DNA from: an uncultured Oxalobacteraceae bacterium
GTDB lineage: Bacteria > Pseudomonadota > Gammaproteobacteria > Burkholderiales > Burkholderiaceae_D
Assembly: GCA_903893945.1 (NCBI GenBank)
Contig: CAITOF010000006.1
Coordinates: 94,298-158,297 of the forward strand
Reading direction: 5' to 3'
Length of the DNA: 64,000 bases
Below, piece after piece: positions 9,159 through 17,511 of the stretch. The translations under genes and the position numbers were made by a program. How positions within the stretch are numbered: the first letter of the stretch is position 1; each line of letters begins with the position of its first letter. A model generated the notes under the pieces. It saw nothing but the letters and a program-made list of their open reading frames with translations, made no database searches and had not been told where the DNA came from.

Positions 9159-11015
9159 CTAAGCCACCACGGCCCCCAAGGCTTCACAGCCCTGCAGCAG
9201 GAAACTCAGACCGATCACCAGCACCAGTTCACCTTCGGCCGAGCGCGCAGTACCGGTGATTCCCGGTGTACTGATGCACGTCAGGGGCTTGATGACCAGA
9301 TCGGAGGTGCCATCGACCGATTCCAGCGCCAGAATATACGGACTGTCTGCGGCGATCACGATACCGACACGTTCAGCGCACGGCTCATACCCCAAAATGC
9401 TGGCCAGCGAGCGTACCGGCAGCGGAATGCCCTGATCGCGCATGACCGCAGATCCCCCCACCGTTTCGTACACTTCCGGTAACTCAACCACGCGCTGGAC
9501 CACTGCCATGGGCAGGGCAAGTGATGCGTTCGACGTTCTGACCAGCATCGTCGGAACAATAGAAAGTTCGATAGGCAACCGGATTAAAAACGTGGTCCCC
9601 TTGCCGAGCTGCGACGAAATCTTGATGTCACCACGATGCTTTTCCACCGCCGTCTTGACCACATCCATGCCTACACCGCGTCCCGATACGCTCGAGGCCA
9701 CTTCCTTGGTGGAGAAGCCGGGTAAAAAAACCAGTTGATAGGCTTCTTCGTGCGATCTGGCATCATTTTCGCCGATCAGGCCCTTGGAAATGGCGATCGT
9801 ACGCAGTTTATTGGCATCCATGCCTTTACCGTCATCAGTGACCTCAATCATGACGCTGCTGGCTTCCTGCCACGCTTTTAACGAGATCACCGATTTGGCG
9901 GGCTTTTTGGTCTGGGCGCGTTCGTCGCGTGTTTCAATGCCATGGTCGAGCGAGTTACGCAGCATATGCACCAGCGGGTCATACAGGCTGTCAACCACCA
10001 CCCGGTCGACTTCAGTCTCTGCACCGGAAATCTGCAGATCAACGTCTTTTTCCAGATCTTTTGCCAGTTCCCTGACCAACCGCGGAAATTTCTGAAACAG
10101 TCGTCCCACCGGCTGCATCCGTGTTGCCAGCGACGCGCGTTGTAACTCGGTGGAGTAACGGGAGGCCCTGGACAGGGTCTCGGTTAACGCCGTCATCAAC
10201 ACAGTCGCGTTGTCATCAAATTTGAACTGGGACAGTTTTTCCAGCAGGACACCTGCCTGGTTAGCCGCCTGAACGGATTCGCCGGCCACTTCCAGCAATA
10301 CATCCAGCTTGATGGCGTCAATACGAATGCTTTCCTCTTTAGGCGGGGCGACATTCTGCTTGACTTCAGCGGAGCTCACCTTAACGATCGGTGCAGCGCT
10401 GGGCGGTGCCACTTTTGCTGCAGCAGGTGCGGAACCCGCTGCAGAAGCCGTTGCACTGCCGGACGCAATGGCCGAGGCGGCTGGTACAACGGCGTTATAG
10501 TAGGCAACCCAGTCGATACCATCGGTGCTGGCCGGAGCGGTTTTCGATGCTTCAGGTGCGCTGACAGCAACCGGCGCAGGTGCTGCCGCTGCCGCAGGTT
10601 CTGCAGCGGACACGACCAGCTGGGGTGTCTTGCCTTCAATGGCGTTCGTCAGCACCACTTCCAGGGCTGCCGGCATGGTCGATAACTGGTCGGGCGTGAC
10701 GCCATTGTGCAGGGCCTTGAGCTGATCCGCGACAAAGCCGCTGGCTTCCAGAGCGGCTTCGATGGCCGTCAACGTCACCGGTGCCTTGCCGGTTCTCAGT
10801 GCATCAAACAGGTTTTCAGTCAGGTGGCATGCCGATACCATCGCCGTCAGATTCATGAACCCCGCGCCACCTTTGATGGTGTGAAAGGACCTGAAGACAG
10901 CGTTCAGTGTTTGCATGTCATCCGGATTGCGCTCTAGCGAGAGCAGGTGTTCTTCGACATTCGTTGCGAGGTCCAAGGCCTCAACAACGAATTCTTTGAG
11001 CATATCATCATCCAT
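9159..11015 (-). CDS. cheA: chemotaxis histidine kinase CheA (form without an obvious P2 domain)
   Basis: Autophosphorylating kinase of the chemotaxis array. Domains in order: an Hpt (P1) domain at about 1-105 with phospho-acceptor His45 in SFHTIKGGAGF; an Ala/Pro-rich linker at about 110-230; a dimerisation part at about 235-300; an ATPase with N box (HMLRNSLDHGIE), G1 (DDGKGMD) and G2 (GRGVGMDVV) at about 300-470; and a CheW-like domain to the end. Between Hpt and dimerisation domain I see only low-complexity linker, with no CheY/CheB-binding P2 domain. The start overlaps the cheZ stop by one base (TAATG), so the two are coupled. No cheY, cheW, cheR, cheB or receptor gene is in the window, so the rest of the pathway must be encoded elsewhere. 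Confidence 0.93.
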   Translation of the reverse strand: MDDDMLKEFVVEALDLATNVEEHLLSLERNPDDMQTLNAVFRSFHTIKGGAGFMNLTAMVSACHLTENLFDALRTGKAPVTLTAIEAALEASGFVADQLKALHNGVTPDQLSTMPAALEVVLTNAIEGKTPQLVVSAAEPAAAAAPAPVAVSAPEASKTAPASTDGIDWVAYYNAVVPAASAIASGSATASAAGSAPAAAKVAPPSAAPIVKVSSAEVKQNVAPPKEESIRIDAIKLDVLLEVAGESVQAANQAGVLLEKLSQFKFDDNATVLMTALTETLSRASRYSTELQRASLATRMQPVGRLFQKFPRLVRELAKDLEKDVDLQISGAETEVDRVVVDSLYDPLVHMLRNSLDHGIETRDERAQTKKPAKSVISLKAWQEASSVMIEVTDDGKGMDANKLRTIAISKGLIGENDARSHEEAYQLVFLPGFSTKEVASSVSGRGVGMDVVKTAVEKHRGDIKISSQLGKGTTFLIRLPIELSIVPTMLVRTSNASLALPMAVVQRVVELPEVYETVGGSAVMRDQGIPLPVRSLASILGYEPCAERVGIVIAADSPYILALESVDGTSDLVIKPLTCISTPGITGTARSAEGELVLVIGLSFLLQGCEALGAVVA

Positions 11016-11767
11016 TAGAAACCCAGACTATCAAGGAGATTATCGACATCGTCCTGCTCAAGCGCTGAAGTAGGAGCCGACGGACCCGACATCAATTCAA
11101 CTGCTTTTTCTCGTGTGGCGGCGGGCGCATTATCGATCAGGATCTGTGCCAGTTCGCGTTCGACCGCGCTGGTGATCGCGACGACTTTCTTGATCAGCTG
11201 TCCGGTCAGATCCTGAAAGTCCTGCGACATCATAATGCTTAACAGGCGCGCTTTTTCTTCCTCGGTCGAGGCTGTCGTGTCCTTGGCGAAAGTCAGCGAA
11301 TCTTTGGCCAGATCCTTGAAGGAATCAACGCTCATCTGTCCGGCAAACAGGCTGGTCCAGCGATCTTCAATATTTTTCGCTTTTTTGGCCAGTTCATCCT
11401 GTGCAGGCATGCCTTCATCGGTAGCATTCAACACCTTGTTTGCCGCCTGCTCGGTTAAGGTCGCGATGTGTTCGAGTCGTCCATGGGCATCGGTAATCTG
11501 TGTGGTCACGTCCGCCAGCGAGCGGTCGTAGCCCAGTTCACGCATCGAGTCGTGCAGGACCCGAACCACGCCGCCCAGCCGCTCAAAAATCGGTTTGTTG
11601 GTGTTCGGGTCGATCAGCTCATGGTCAATGGCAGGTTTTTCGGCGGCGCTGCTGGCGGGTGGCTCCTCTTTTTTTACAGGTGCAACCGGTGCCGCCTGAC
11701 TTGCAGCGGGAGGATTAGCGGCCATTTCTTCAAATAGTGCTTCCAGATCTTCTTCTGAGTCGCTCAT
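11015..11767 (-). CDS. cheZ: CheY-P phosphatase CheZ
   Basis: Dephosphorylates CheY-P and so ends the flagellar switching signal. I place the start at 11767 (MSDSEEDLEALFEEM), which has an AAGGGA ribosome-binding site; a longer frame to 11851 has no such support. The product is 250 residues. An acidic N-terminus and Pro/Ala linker lead into a long helical hairpin. The catalytic segment SQDFQDLTGQLIKKVV contains the conserved Asp and Gln that insert into the CheY active site. The C-terminal peptide DDVDNLLDSLGF is the amphipathic CheY-binding tail. The gene is translationally coupled to cheA. The 189 bases upstream, to the PIN gene, should hold the promoter. Confidence 0.93.
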   Translation of the reverse strand: MSDSEEDLEALFEEMAANPPAASQAAPVAPVKKEEPPASSAAEKPAIDHELIDPNTNKPIFERLGGVVRVLHDSMRELGYDRSLADVTTQITDAHGRLEHIATLTEQAANKVLNATDEGMPAQDELAKKAKNIEDRWTSLFAGQMSVDSFKDLAKDSLTFAKDTTASTEEEKARLLSIMMSQDFQDLTGQLIKKVVAITSAVERELAQILIDNAPAATREKAVELMSGPSAPTSALEQDDVDNLLDSLGF

Positions 11768-11956
11768 AGTCCCTTGATCTCCATTTTTTAGCCAATCCCA
11801 TATATAACTAATTGATTTATATGGGTATTCTAGATACGTCTGATTCGACAATTAAAACGTGCAGCAGATTTCTTCAGGTAAATAATTTACACTTATCAGC
11901 ATATGTCATCGATAGATAAAAACAACCGTCAAATTCATTCAAGAAACAAAAAAAGA

Positions 11957-12412
11957 TTAAAACTTGACATGTTTTATGAAATTCTCGGGCGTGAGGATCT
12001 CAAACAAACGCAGATTCATTACCTTTTTAGCACATTTTAACAGGGCTTTATCCTTGGTAATCAGATAATTGGCTTTACTGTCACGGGCTAATTCCATAAA
12101 TTGCTGATCATCCGGATCGCTGCACACAGGTAATCTTATATTAGACGAGGATTGCAGGTTCGTAAAATGAATTAGATTGTCAAAAGCATGAATTATGCTG
12201 GGTCGATTGCTGTCGGTGATCGGCAGATGTTTATATTGCAATACCGCCAGCCACTCATCGCGGCAGCCCTGATTGGTGACGGCTTTTAAAATCCCGTTAC
12301 CCAGTGCAGTAGCCAGTGTCTGCCATCTCGGATCGTGAAATACGAATAAATCCAGACAGACGTTGGTATCGAGAACTACCAGGAGTTGATGCTGATGCAC
12401 TGTGTTTTCCAT
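11957..12412 (-). CDS. PIN-domain protein (putative toxin-type ribonuclease)
   Basis: PIN domains are Mg2+-dependent ribonuclease folds, often the toxin of a toxin-antitoxin pair. This 151-residue protein shows the N-terminal strand and first acid VVLDTNVCLDLF, a middle Glu in RDEWLAVL, and the C-terminal acids CSDPDDQQFMELA with DSKANYLITKDKALL, all usual PIN positions. It resembles the subfamily annotated as putative toxin-antitoxin component. No small antitoxin-like reading frame flanks it: cheZ lies downstream and holB is divergent. It may be an orphan with a housekeeping or relic role. Confidence 0.85.
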   Translation of the reverse strand: MENTVHQHQLLVVLDTNVCLDLFVFHDPRWQTLATALGNGILKAVTNQGCRDEWLAVLQYKHLPITDSNRPSIIHAFDNLIHFTNLQSSSNIRLPVCSDPDDQQFMELARDSKANYLITKDKALLKCAKKVMNLRLFEILTPENFIKHVKF

Positions 12413-12502
12413 GCCGACCTTTTTCAGGTAACTGCAAATTAAGATAGTCTAATAACAAGTTGCGTAAGGTAAAATGAATTTTTTCAGGAAATTCGTCCGT
12501 TA

Positions 12503-13546
12503 ATGAGCTCTCCACTTTATCCCTGGCAACAGTCAGCCTGGCAGCAGATCCAGAAAATGAACGGACGCTGGCCGCATGCCATTTTATTACATGGTCCGCG
12601 TGGCATAGGTAAAACGGTGTTCGCAGAGTGGCTGGCGCAGTCCTTGCTGTGCGAGACGCCGCTGGTCGATGGTCACGCCTGTGGCGGTTGTGTATCCTGC
12701 GGATGGGTTAGCCAATACAGTCATCCCGATTATCGCCGGTTGCGACCGGAAATACTCGAATCGGACGATGCGCAAGCCGATCCGGACGAGGCAGCGACGC
12801 CAAAAAGTGCGGTCAAAGCCAGCAAGGCACCGTCCAGGGAAATTGTCATCAATCAAGTGCGTGCGCTGAGCGATTTCATGAGCATTTCCACCCACCGGCA
12901 AGGGGCTCGGGTCATCGTTATTTATCCCGCGGAAGCAATGAATGTCGCCGCCTCGAATGCGTTGCTGAAATCCCTGGAAGAACCCGGCCCCAATACGGTG
13001 TTCATACTGGTATCGAGTGGCATCGATGCATTACTGCCGACACTGGTGTCACGCTGCCGTCAATTTCCGCTGTCCATGCCGTCGCGGGAAATCGCGCTGG
13101 CGTGGTTGGCGCAGCAGGATTGTCACAAGCCGGACCAGTTACTGGCCGAACAGGGCGGAGCACCTTTGGCCGCATTGGAGGCCTTCCAATCTGAAACTTT
13201 TCAGCAACAGGAGGAGTTTTTGATGCATTTACGTCGTCCCGACAGCGAAACTGCCCTGAAAATCGCCGAAAAATTACAGAAAACCCCCATTCCGTTGCTT
13301 ATTTCGTGGATGCAGAGGTGGTTATATGATGTATTTTCCTTTAAATTAACGGGCAAAATCCGTTATTATCCGAGGTACCAGAAAGAAATTGACCAGGTGG
13401 CCCAGGCGATGTCATTGCCCGCTCTGCTGACTTTGCTGGAAAATAATGCGGAACGAAAAGCAGTCGCCGATCATCCGCTCGCACCGCGGTTATTGATCGA
13501 GGAAATACTGCTGGACTATGCCGGCCTGAGTCAGCCACATAACTAG
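12503..13546 (+). CDS. holB: DNA polymerase III delta-prime subunit
   Basis: Clamp-loader subunit that helps load the sliding clamp at replication forks. The 347 residues carry the AAA+ P-loop HGPRGIGKT near residue 31, a zinc-type cluster (CGGCVSCGWVSQYSHPDY), the sensor region ALLKSLEEPGPNTVFILVS and the SRC motif in LVSRCRQF. A usual gene order is tmk-holB-pilZ; pilZ follows here but tmk does not precede it. The PIN gene is divergent on the left. The gene ends in TAG, which shows that TAG acts as a normal stop in this genome. Confidence 0.95.
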   Translation: MSSPLYPWQQSAWQQIQKMNGRWPHAILLHGPRGIGKTVFAEWLAQSLLCETPLVDGHACGGCVSCGWVSQYSHPDYRRLRPEILESDDAQADPDEAATPKSAVKASKAPSREIVINQVRALSDFMSISTHRQGARVIVIYPAEAMNVAASNALLKSLEEPGPNTVFILVSSGIDALLPTLVSRCRQFPLSMPSREIALAWLAQQDCHKPDQLLAEQGGAPLAALEAFQSETFQQQEEFLMHLRRPDSETALKIAEKLQKTPIPLLISWMQRWLYDVFSFKLTGKIRYYPRYQKEIDQVAQAMSLPALLTLLENNAERKAVADHPLAPRLLIEEILLDYAGLSQPHN

Positions 13547-13643
13547 TGGCTGCACGGCGACCGGGATGCAGACCAGGCGGGTAACCGGACCCGAACGATA
13601 TTGTAAAATGTGATGTTCACCTGAATTCAGGAAAGATAATAAA

Positions 13644-14027
13644 ATGGCTGAAACTCCACCTGATGTCCCGGCTTCGGTTGCCTCTGCGGTTCGACCGTCA
13701 GTGCTGTCGTTAGTGATTAAAGAAAAAGCGGCACTGTATTCGGCCTATATGCCCTTTTTGAAGCAGGGTGGCATTTTTGTTCCGACCAATAAAACCTATA
13801 ACCTCGGTGACGAGATTTATCTGATCCTGACATTGCTGGATGACTCCAACAAGTACCCCATTGCCGGAAAAGTCGCCTGGGTAACACCCTCAACAGCCGG
13901 CAACAACAAATCACAAGGCATTGGCGTCCACTTTCCCAATGATGACAGCGGTATCCGGATTCGACAGCGAATTGAAGAACTGCTTGGTTCGGCGCTGCGT
14001 TCTACCCGCATTACTCATACCTTATAA
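13644..14027 (+). CDS. pilZ: PilZ domain protein
   Basis: Type IV pilus-associated PilZ protein of 127 residues. It follows holB by 97 bases, the classical position of pilZ in gamma- and betaproteobacteria. The sequence shows LKQGGIFVPTNKTYNLGDEIYLILTLLDDSNKYPIAGKVAWVTP and a GIGVHF end strand, the beta-barrel of PilZ. The RxxxR and D/NxSxxG c-di-GMP motifs are not evident, as in canonical PilZ itself, which does not bind the nucleotide. It probably works with the PilB/FimX side of pilus assembly. Confidence 0.93.
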   Translation: MAETPPDVPASVASAVRPSVLSLVIKEKAALYSAYMPFLKQGGIFVPTNKTYNLGDEIYLILTLLDDSNKYPIAGKVAWVTPSTAGNNKSQGIGVHFPNDDSGIRIRQRIEELLGSALRSTRITHTL

Positions 14028-14040
14028 AACCGACCAACCC

Positions 14041-14559
14041 ATGTCACTTCATCGTTTTGCAAACCAGAAGGATCTGGCCGCCATTGTCGGTATTTACAAT
14101 TCAACGATAGCCTCACGTCAGGTGACGGCTGATCTTGAAGAAATCAGTGTTGAATCCCGGCAGTCCTGGTTCCTGGAACATAGCCCGGCCCGGCGCCCAT
14201 TATGGGTCATTGAAATCGATCAGGAACAGGGCAGGCAGATCGTCGGATGGATGTCATTTTCCGATTTTAAAAAACGTGCCGCGTACGACGGAACTGTTGA
14301 AGTGTCGATTTATCTTGATCCCGGTGCTCGTGGTAAGGGCTGGGGGTCGTATTGTTTAAAACTGGCTGAATCGTATGCACCGCAGATAGGCGTGCATACC
14401 TTGTTGGGGTATATATTTGGCCATAACACACCGAGTCTGCGATTATTTGACAAATTCCAATTTCAGCAATGGGCCAGAATGCCCGGTATTGCGATCCTCG
14501 ATGGAATTGAACGTGACCTGATCATTGTTGGAAAACGCTTAAAGGCAAATTCGCCATAA
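14041..14559 (+). CDS. GNAT N-acetyltransferase, phosphinothricin-acetyltransferase-like
   Basis: Acetyl-CoA-dependent acetyltransferase of the Pat/Bar-like GNAT group, 172 residues. I choose the ATG at 14041 (MSLHRFANQKDLAAIVGIYNSTIAS), 13 bases after pilZ; a longer open frame overlaps pilZ and lacks family-like sequence. Visible motifs are the N-terminal IVGIYN of the group, VEVSIYLDPGARGKGWGSYCLK (motif A, acetyl-CoA phosphate loop R-G-K-G-W-G) and the C-terminal LFDKFQFQQWARMPGI. Relatives acetylate small amines such as methionine sulfone or sulfoximine; the substrate here is unknown. Confidence 0.9.
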   Translation: MSLHRFANQKDLAAIVGIYNSTIASRQVTADLEEISVESRQSWFLEHSPARRPLWVIEIDQEQGRQIVGWMSFSDFKKRAAYDGTVEVSIYLDPGARGKGWGSYCLKLAESYAPQIGVHTLLGYIFGHNTPSLRLFDKFQFQQWARMPGIAILDGIERDLIIVGKRLKANSP

Positions 14560-14605
14560 AGTCATTCGGTATCCACCGTCGCTTCATTTTAGAAAAAACA
14601 CACTT

Positions 14606-15526
14606 ATGTTAAGTTACCGTCACGCCTTTCATGCGGGCAATCACGCCGATGTACTGAAGCATTTCGTGACGATTCAATTGCTTGAATACATGGGGCAAAA
14701 AGAAGCGCCGTTCATGTATATCGACACCCATGCAGGCGCGGGTCTGTATTCACTTGATACCGGCTACGCGGCGAAAAACGCCGAATACGAAACGGGTATT
14801 GCCAAACTCTGGGAAAAAAAAGATCTGCCCAAGGCATTGTCAGACTACGTGCGCCTGGTAAAAGCGCTGAATCCGAGCGGCAAGCTGCGCTATTACCCCG
14901 GCTCACCCTTTTGCGCGGAAACCCTGTTGCGCAGCGAAGACCGGTTGCGCCTGTTTGAGATACATCCGAGCGACCTCAAGATACTGGGGGAAAATGTCCG
15001 CAAACGCGAAATGCACCAGGCCGAACAGGGCATAAAGCCGCGCGGCAAACGCACTCTCATCATGGCCGGTGACGGTTTTGAGGGCCTGAAGGCATTGCTC
15101 CCGCCGCAGCAGCGCCGTGCTCTGGTGCTGATTGATCCACCGTACGAAGACAAGCGGGATTACAAACGCGTCAAAGATACATTGCTTGATGCGCTACAGC
15201 GATTTCCGGCTGGCACCTATGCGATCTGGTATCCGGTCCTGCAACGTCAGGAGTCGCGTGAATTGTCCAGAAAATTGTCGCAGTTGCCAATGGAAAGCTG
15301 GCTGAACGTGACGCTTTCCATCAGTCAACCCATGCCGGACGGTTTCGGTCTGCACAGCAGCGGCATGTTTATCATCAACCCGCCCTGGGTTCTGGAAGCA
15401 ATGCTGAAAGAAGTGATGCCCTATCTGGTGCGCCAGCTGGGTACCGACAGTGGGGCAAAATTTACACTTGAAGCGGGGCAGGGACCGGTCCCGGTGGGTC
15501 GCAAGCCCCTCCAATCCACCCGATAA
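14606..15526 (+). CDS. rlmJ: 23S rRNA adenine-2030 N6-methyltransferase RlmJ
   Basis: SAM-dependent enzyme that methylates A2030 of 23S rRNA. The 306 residues begin with the family signature MLSYRHAFHAGNHADVLKH and carry the N6-methyltransferase motif IV as DPPYEDKRDYK, followed by FPAGTYAIWYP. Length and motifs are normal. It lies 46 bases after the GNAT gene and 9 bases before the next gene, whose AAGGAG ribosome-binding site overlaps the rlmJ stop. Confidence 0.96.
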   Translation: MLSYRHAFHAGNHADVLKHFVTIQLLEYMGQKEAPFMYIDTHAGAGLYSLDTGYAAKNAEYETGIAKLWEKKDLPKALSDYVRLVKALNPSGKLRYYPGSPFCAETLLRSEDRLRLFEIHPSDLKILGENVRKREMHQAEQGIKPRGKRTLIMAGDGFEGLKALLPPQQRRALVLIDPPYEDKRDYKRVKDTLLDALQRFPAGTYAIWYPVLQRQESRELSRKLSQLPMESWLNVTLSISQPMPDGFGLHSSGMFIINPPWVLEAMLKEVMPYLVRQLGTDSGAKFTLEAGQGPVPVGRKPLQSTR

Positions 15527-15535
15527 GGAGCATAA

Positions 15536-15826
15536 ATGAAGTCGAATGATTATATTGAACAATCGGAAAATCTCACCGCCCCGACCATGGACATGCACAG
15601 GGCCATCGTCACCCTGTCAGAAAAGCTGGCCGAATTGGACAGCAGCAATCAGCGCATTGACGCGTGCACCGACTCGTCTTTAATCACCATTTTAAGTTTT
15701 GCCAGGGAAACCGAGAAAAAAAATATTGCCATGGTGCTGGAATGGATCCGGCGACACGATCCCAAATTTGATTCGGCGCTTCGTACCGCGTTATTCAAAG
15801 CAGGCCCGATCGTTGAAGAAGATTAA
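15536..15826 (+). CDS. degenerate relative of encapsulated ferritin (EncFtn-like)
   Basis: The 96-residue protein keeps the framework of encapsulin-associated ferritin-like proteins: HRAIVTLSEKLAEL near residue 21, NQRIDACTDSSL, and AMVLEWIRRHDPKFDSALRTALFKAGPI near the end. Aligned by eye with Rhodospirillum rubrum EncFtn, several ferroxidase-centre residues have changed: the first-helix Glu becomes Lys30, the Trp-Tyr pair becomes Ser36-Ser37, and the second-helix His becomes Asn63; Glu60 remains. No C-terminal encapsulin-targeting tail is visible (it ends PIVEED) and no encapsulin shell gene is in the window. A strong AAGGAG precedes the ATG. It probably cannot oxidise iron as its relatives do; it may be a scaffold, a regulator or a paralogue. 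Confidence 0.7.
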   Translation: MKSNDYIEQSENLTAPTMDMHRAIVTLSEKLAELDSSNQRIDACTDSSLITILSFARETEKKNIAMVLEWIRRHDPKFDSALRTALFKAGPIVEED

Positions 15827-16125
15827 TGGCAGGTAATCCGCACAGGTTTGCCCGCGCACCCGCTTAAGCTCGTCCCATTGCCGGATCCCACTGGCGTCCC
15901 TGAAATTTGCCCACCCTGCGATGTTCCCTCTGGGCACTGACCCGTGCCCCCGGTTCAACGTACCCCAAAAAACCGCAAGGCATCTGTGGAAACTACGTAT
16001 AGCCCATCGTTCTGCTTCCCGGCACAATCACGCAAGTCAAAAAGTCGAGTTTAACAACCGTGTCAGCCGCTGCCCGAGCAGTGTCCGACCTCGTTTAGTG
16101 ATCTGCCTGCAAAAGGAATTCTGCT

Positions 16126-17304
16126 ATGGGTAATACAATACAACGCATTTATGCGCCCGCTGGTTCAACGTACAGCCAACTCAAACCAAGAAATCATGAA
16201 CGACGCCAGCAAATGCTGCTCGAAGGCTTGACGCGCTATGACACATTTGAGAGTATTGTCGGGCAGATCAGGGGGCATGCGAACGATGCTTCAGACGTTG
16301 ATCCGTTGTTCATTTCAGACAGCCATTTCTGGGGACCCAACATTCCCAAAAGTGCACAGAAACTGCTGGCCGCCGGCTATATTCGGCAATGCGGCATCGA
16401 CGCATTTCGCGATGGCAAATTTGACTTTGACAAGTTCGTTGTGTATCTGAATTTCAATGGACTGTCAGACATCAGCAAAGAGCTTAAAAAATCTTATTTC
16501 GAGAACATAACCATGGTTGCCGGTCAGGTAAGGCTGGCGGCGCTGAGGAGCGAGTACTTTGTTTGCTTCCCGCTAAGTTCCGCTAACGATGCCAACGAAC
16601 CGCCGCTAAGTGAACAGGTCCGTGCAGATCTGGACGATAACCCTGAATATGTGTGTATGGCCAGTCTGAACAACAATGTCGGGTTGACGTCAACTGAACC
16701 GTGCCTGAATCCCGTCAATCGTGAACACACACAAAAAATTATTCAGGCGGCGCTGGAGAAACACGATGGATACCCGACAATAGAATTTTTTGCTGCTATC
16801 GACCTGCTTTCTGCGAAGGGACTCAAGCCAACTTTGTTGCTGATTGACGACTTCGGCGCAGGTTCTGGCGCACCCGACACGAAAACTATCCAAAACCAGA
16901 AGAAATTAATCATAAAGGTCACGCAGTCAGGCGGTAATATTTTCATCTGTACTGAAGTTTATCGGTACTCGCTAAAACGCGACTTGCAGGACACTGTCGA
17001 CAATTGTGGCGCAAAAACACGAGTCTATCAGGGCAACGGGAGACTGAACAAGTTAAGCAATGGCACGCTCCTTGCTGACCTGGAATATGCCGATTACGTG
17101 ATTATTGCCGGTTATGAAGCGAATTATGTGATCCGAAACACAGTCGGTGTCTCCAGGGACCATAATCAGGACATGCTTCTCGGTGCTGGCTTGATGCAGC
17201 ACGGCATACCCACATTGTATGCCGATTTTTGTTCCACAGCAGCCGACGAAAACAAATGGGAAGGGGCACGCAGCAAACCGAATCTCTATTTCTGGCGTCG
17301 GTAA
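16126..17304 (+). CDS. hypothetical protein, possible isochorismatase-like C-terminal fold
   Basis: I do not recognise this 392-residue protein as a whole. There is no signal peptide or membrane segment. The C-terminal 160 residues look like a Rossmann-type alpha/beta layer: LKPTLLLIDDFGAGSG near 233-248, GGNIFICTEVYR near 270, and ADYVIIAGYEANYVIRNT near 322-339 followed by GIPTLYADFCSTA. That pattern is reminiscent of cysteine hydrolases of the isochorismatase group, but the position of the nucleophilic Cys would be Val335, so it would be inactive. The AAAGGAA ribosome-binding site and ATG are good. It follows the EncFtn-like gene by 299 bases, and that gap holds no recognisable feature. 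Confidence 0.75.
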   Translation: MGNTIQRIYAPAGSTYSQLKPRNHERRQQMLLEGLTRYDTFESIVGQIRGHANDASDVDPLFISDSHFWGPNIPKSAQKLLAAGYIRQCGIDAFRDGKFDFDKFVVYLNFNGLSDISKELKKSYFENITMVAGQVRLAALRSEYFVCFPLSSANDANEPPLSEQVRADLDDNPEYVCMASLNNNVGLTSTEPCLNPVNREHTQKIIQAALEKHDGYPTIEFFAAIDLLSAKGLKPTLLLIDDFGAGSGAPDTKTIQNQKKLIIKVTQSGGNIFICTEVYRYSLKRDLQDTVDNCGAKTRVYQGNGRLNKLSNGTLLADLEYADYVIIAGYEANYVIRNTVGVSRDHNQDMLLGAGLMQHGIPTLYADFCSTAADENKWEGARSKPNLYFWRR

Positions 17305-17511
17305 GCGGCACGTATCGGATCGGTATTTCAGCATCCCGCCGTGCCGTCATTGACTTTGATGGTAGCGACAATGACGACTGATTTCAGTTCCCATCACGGC
17401 ACCCGACCGATGGGTCAGCCCTCCATCCACAACCCCAACCGCGGCTGACCTTTATGCGGAAATTACGTGTCGTCGTGCGCAGCCATTAGCCACACAATTT
17501 TCTGGTGCGGT

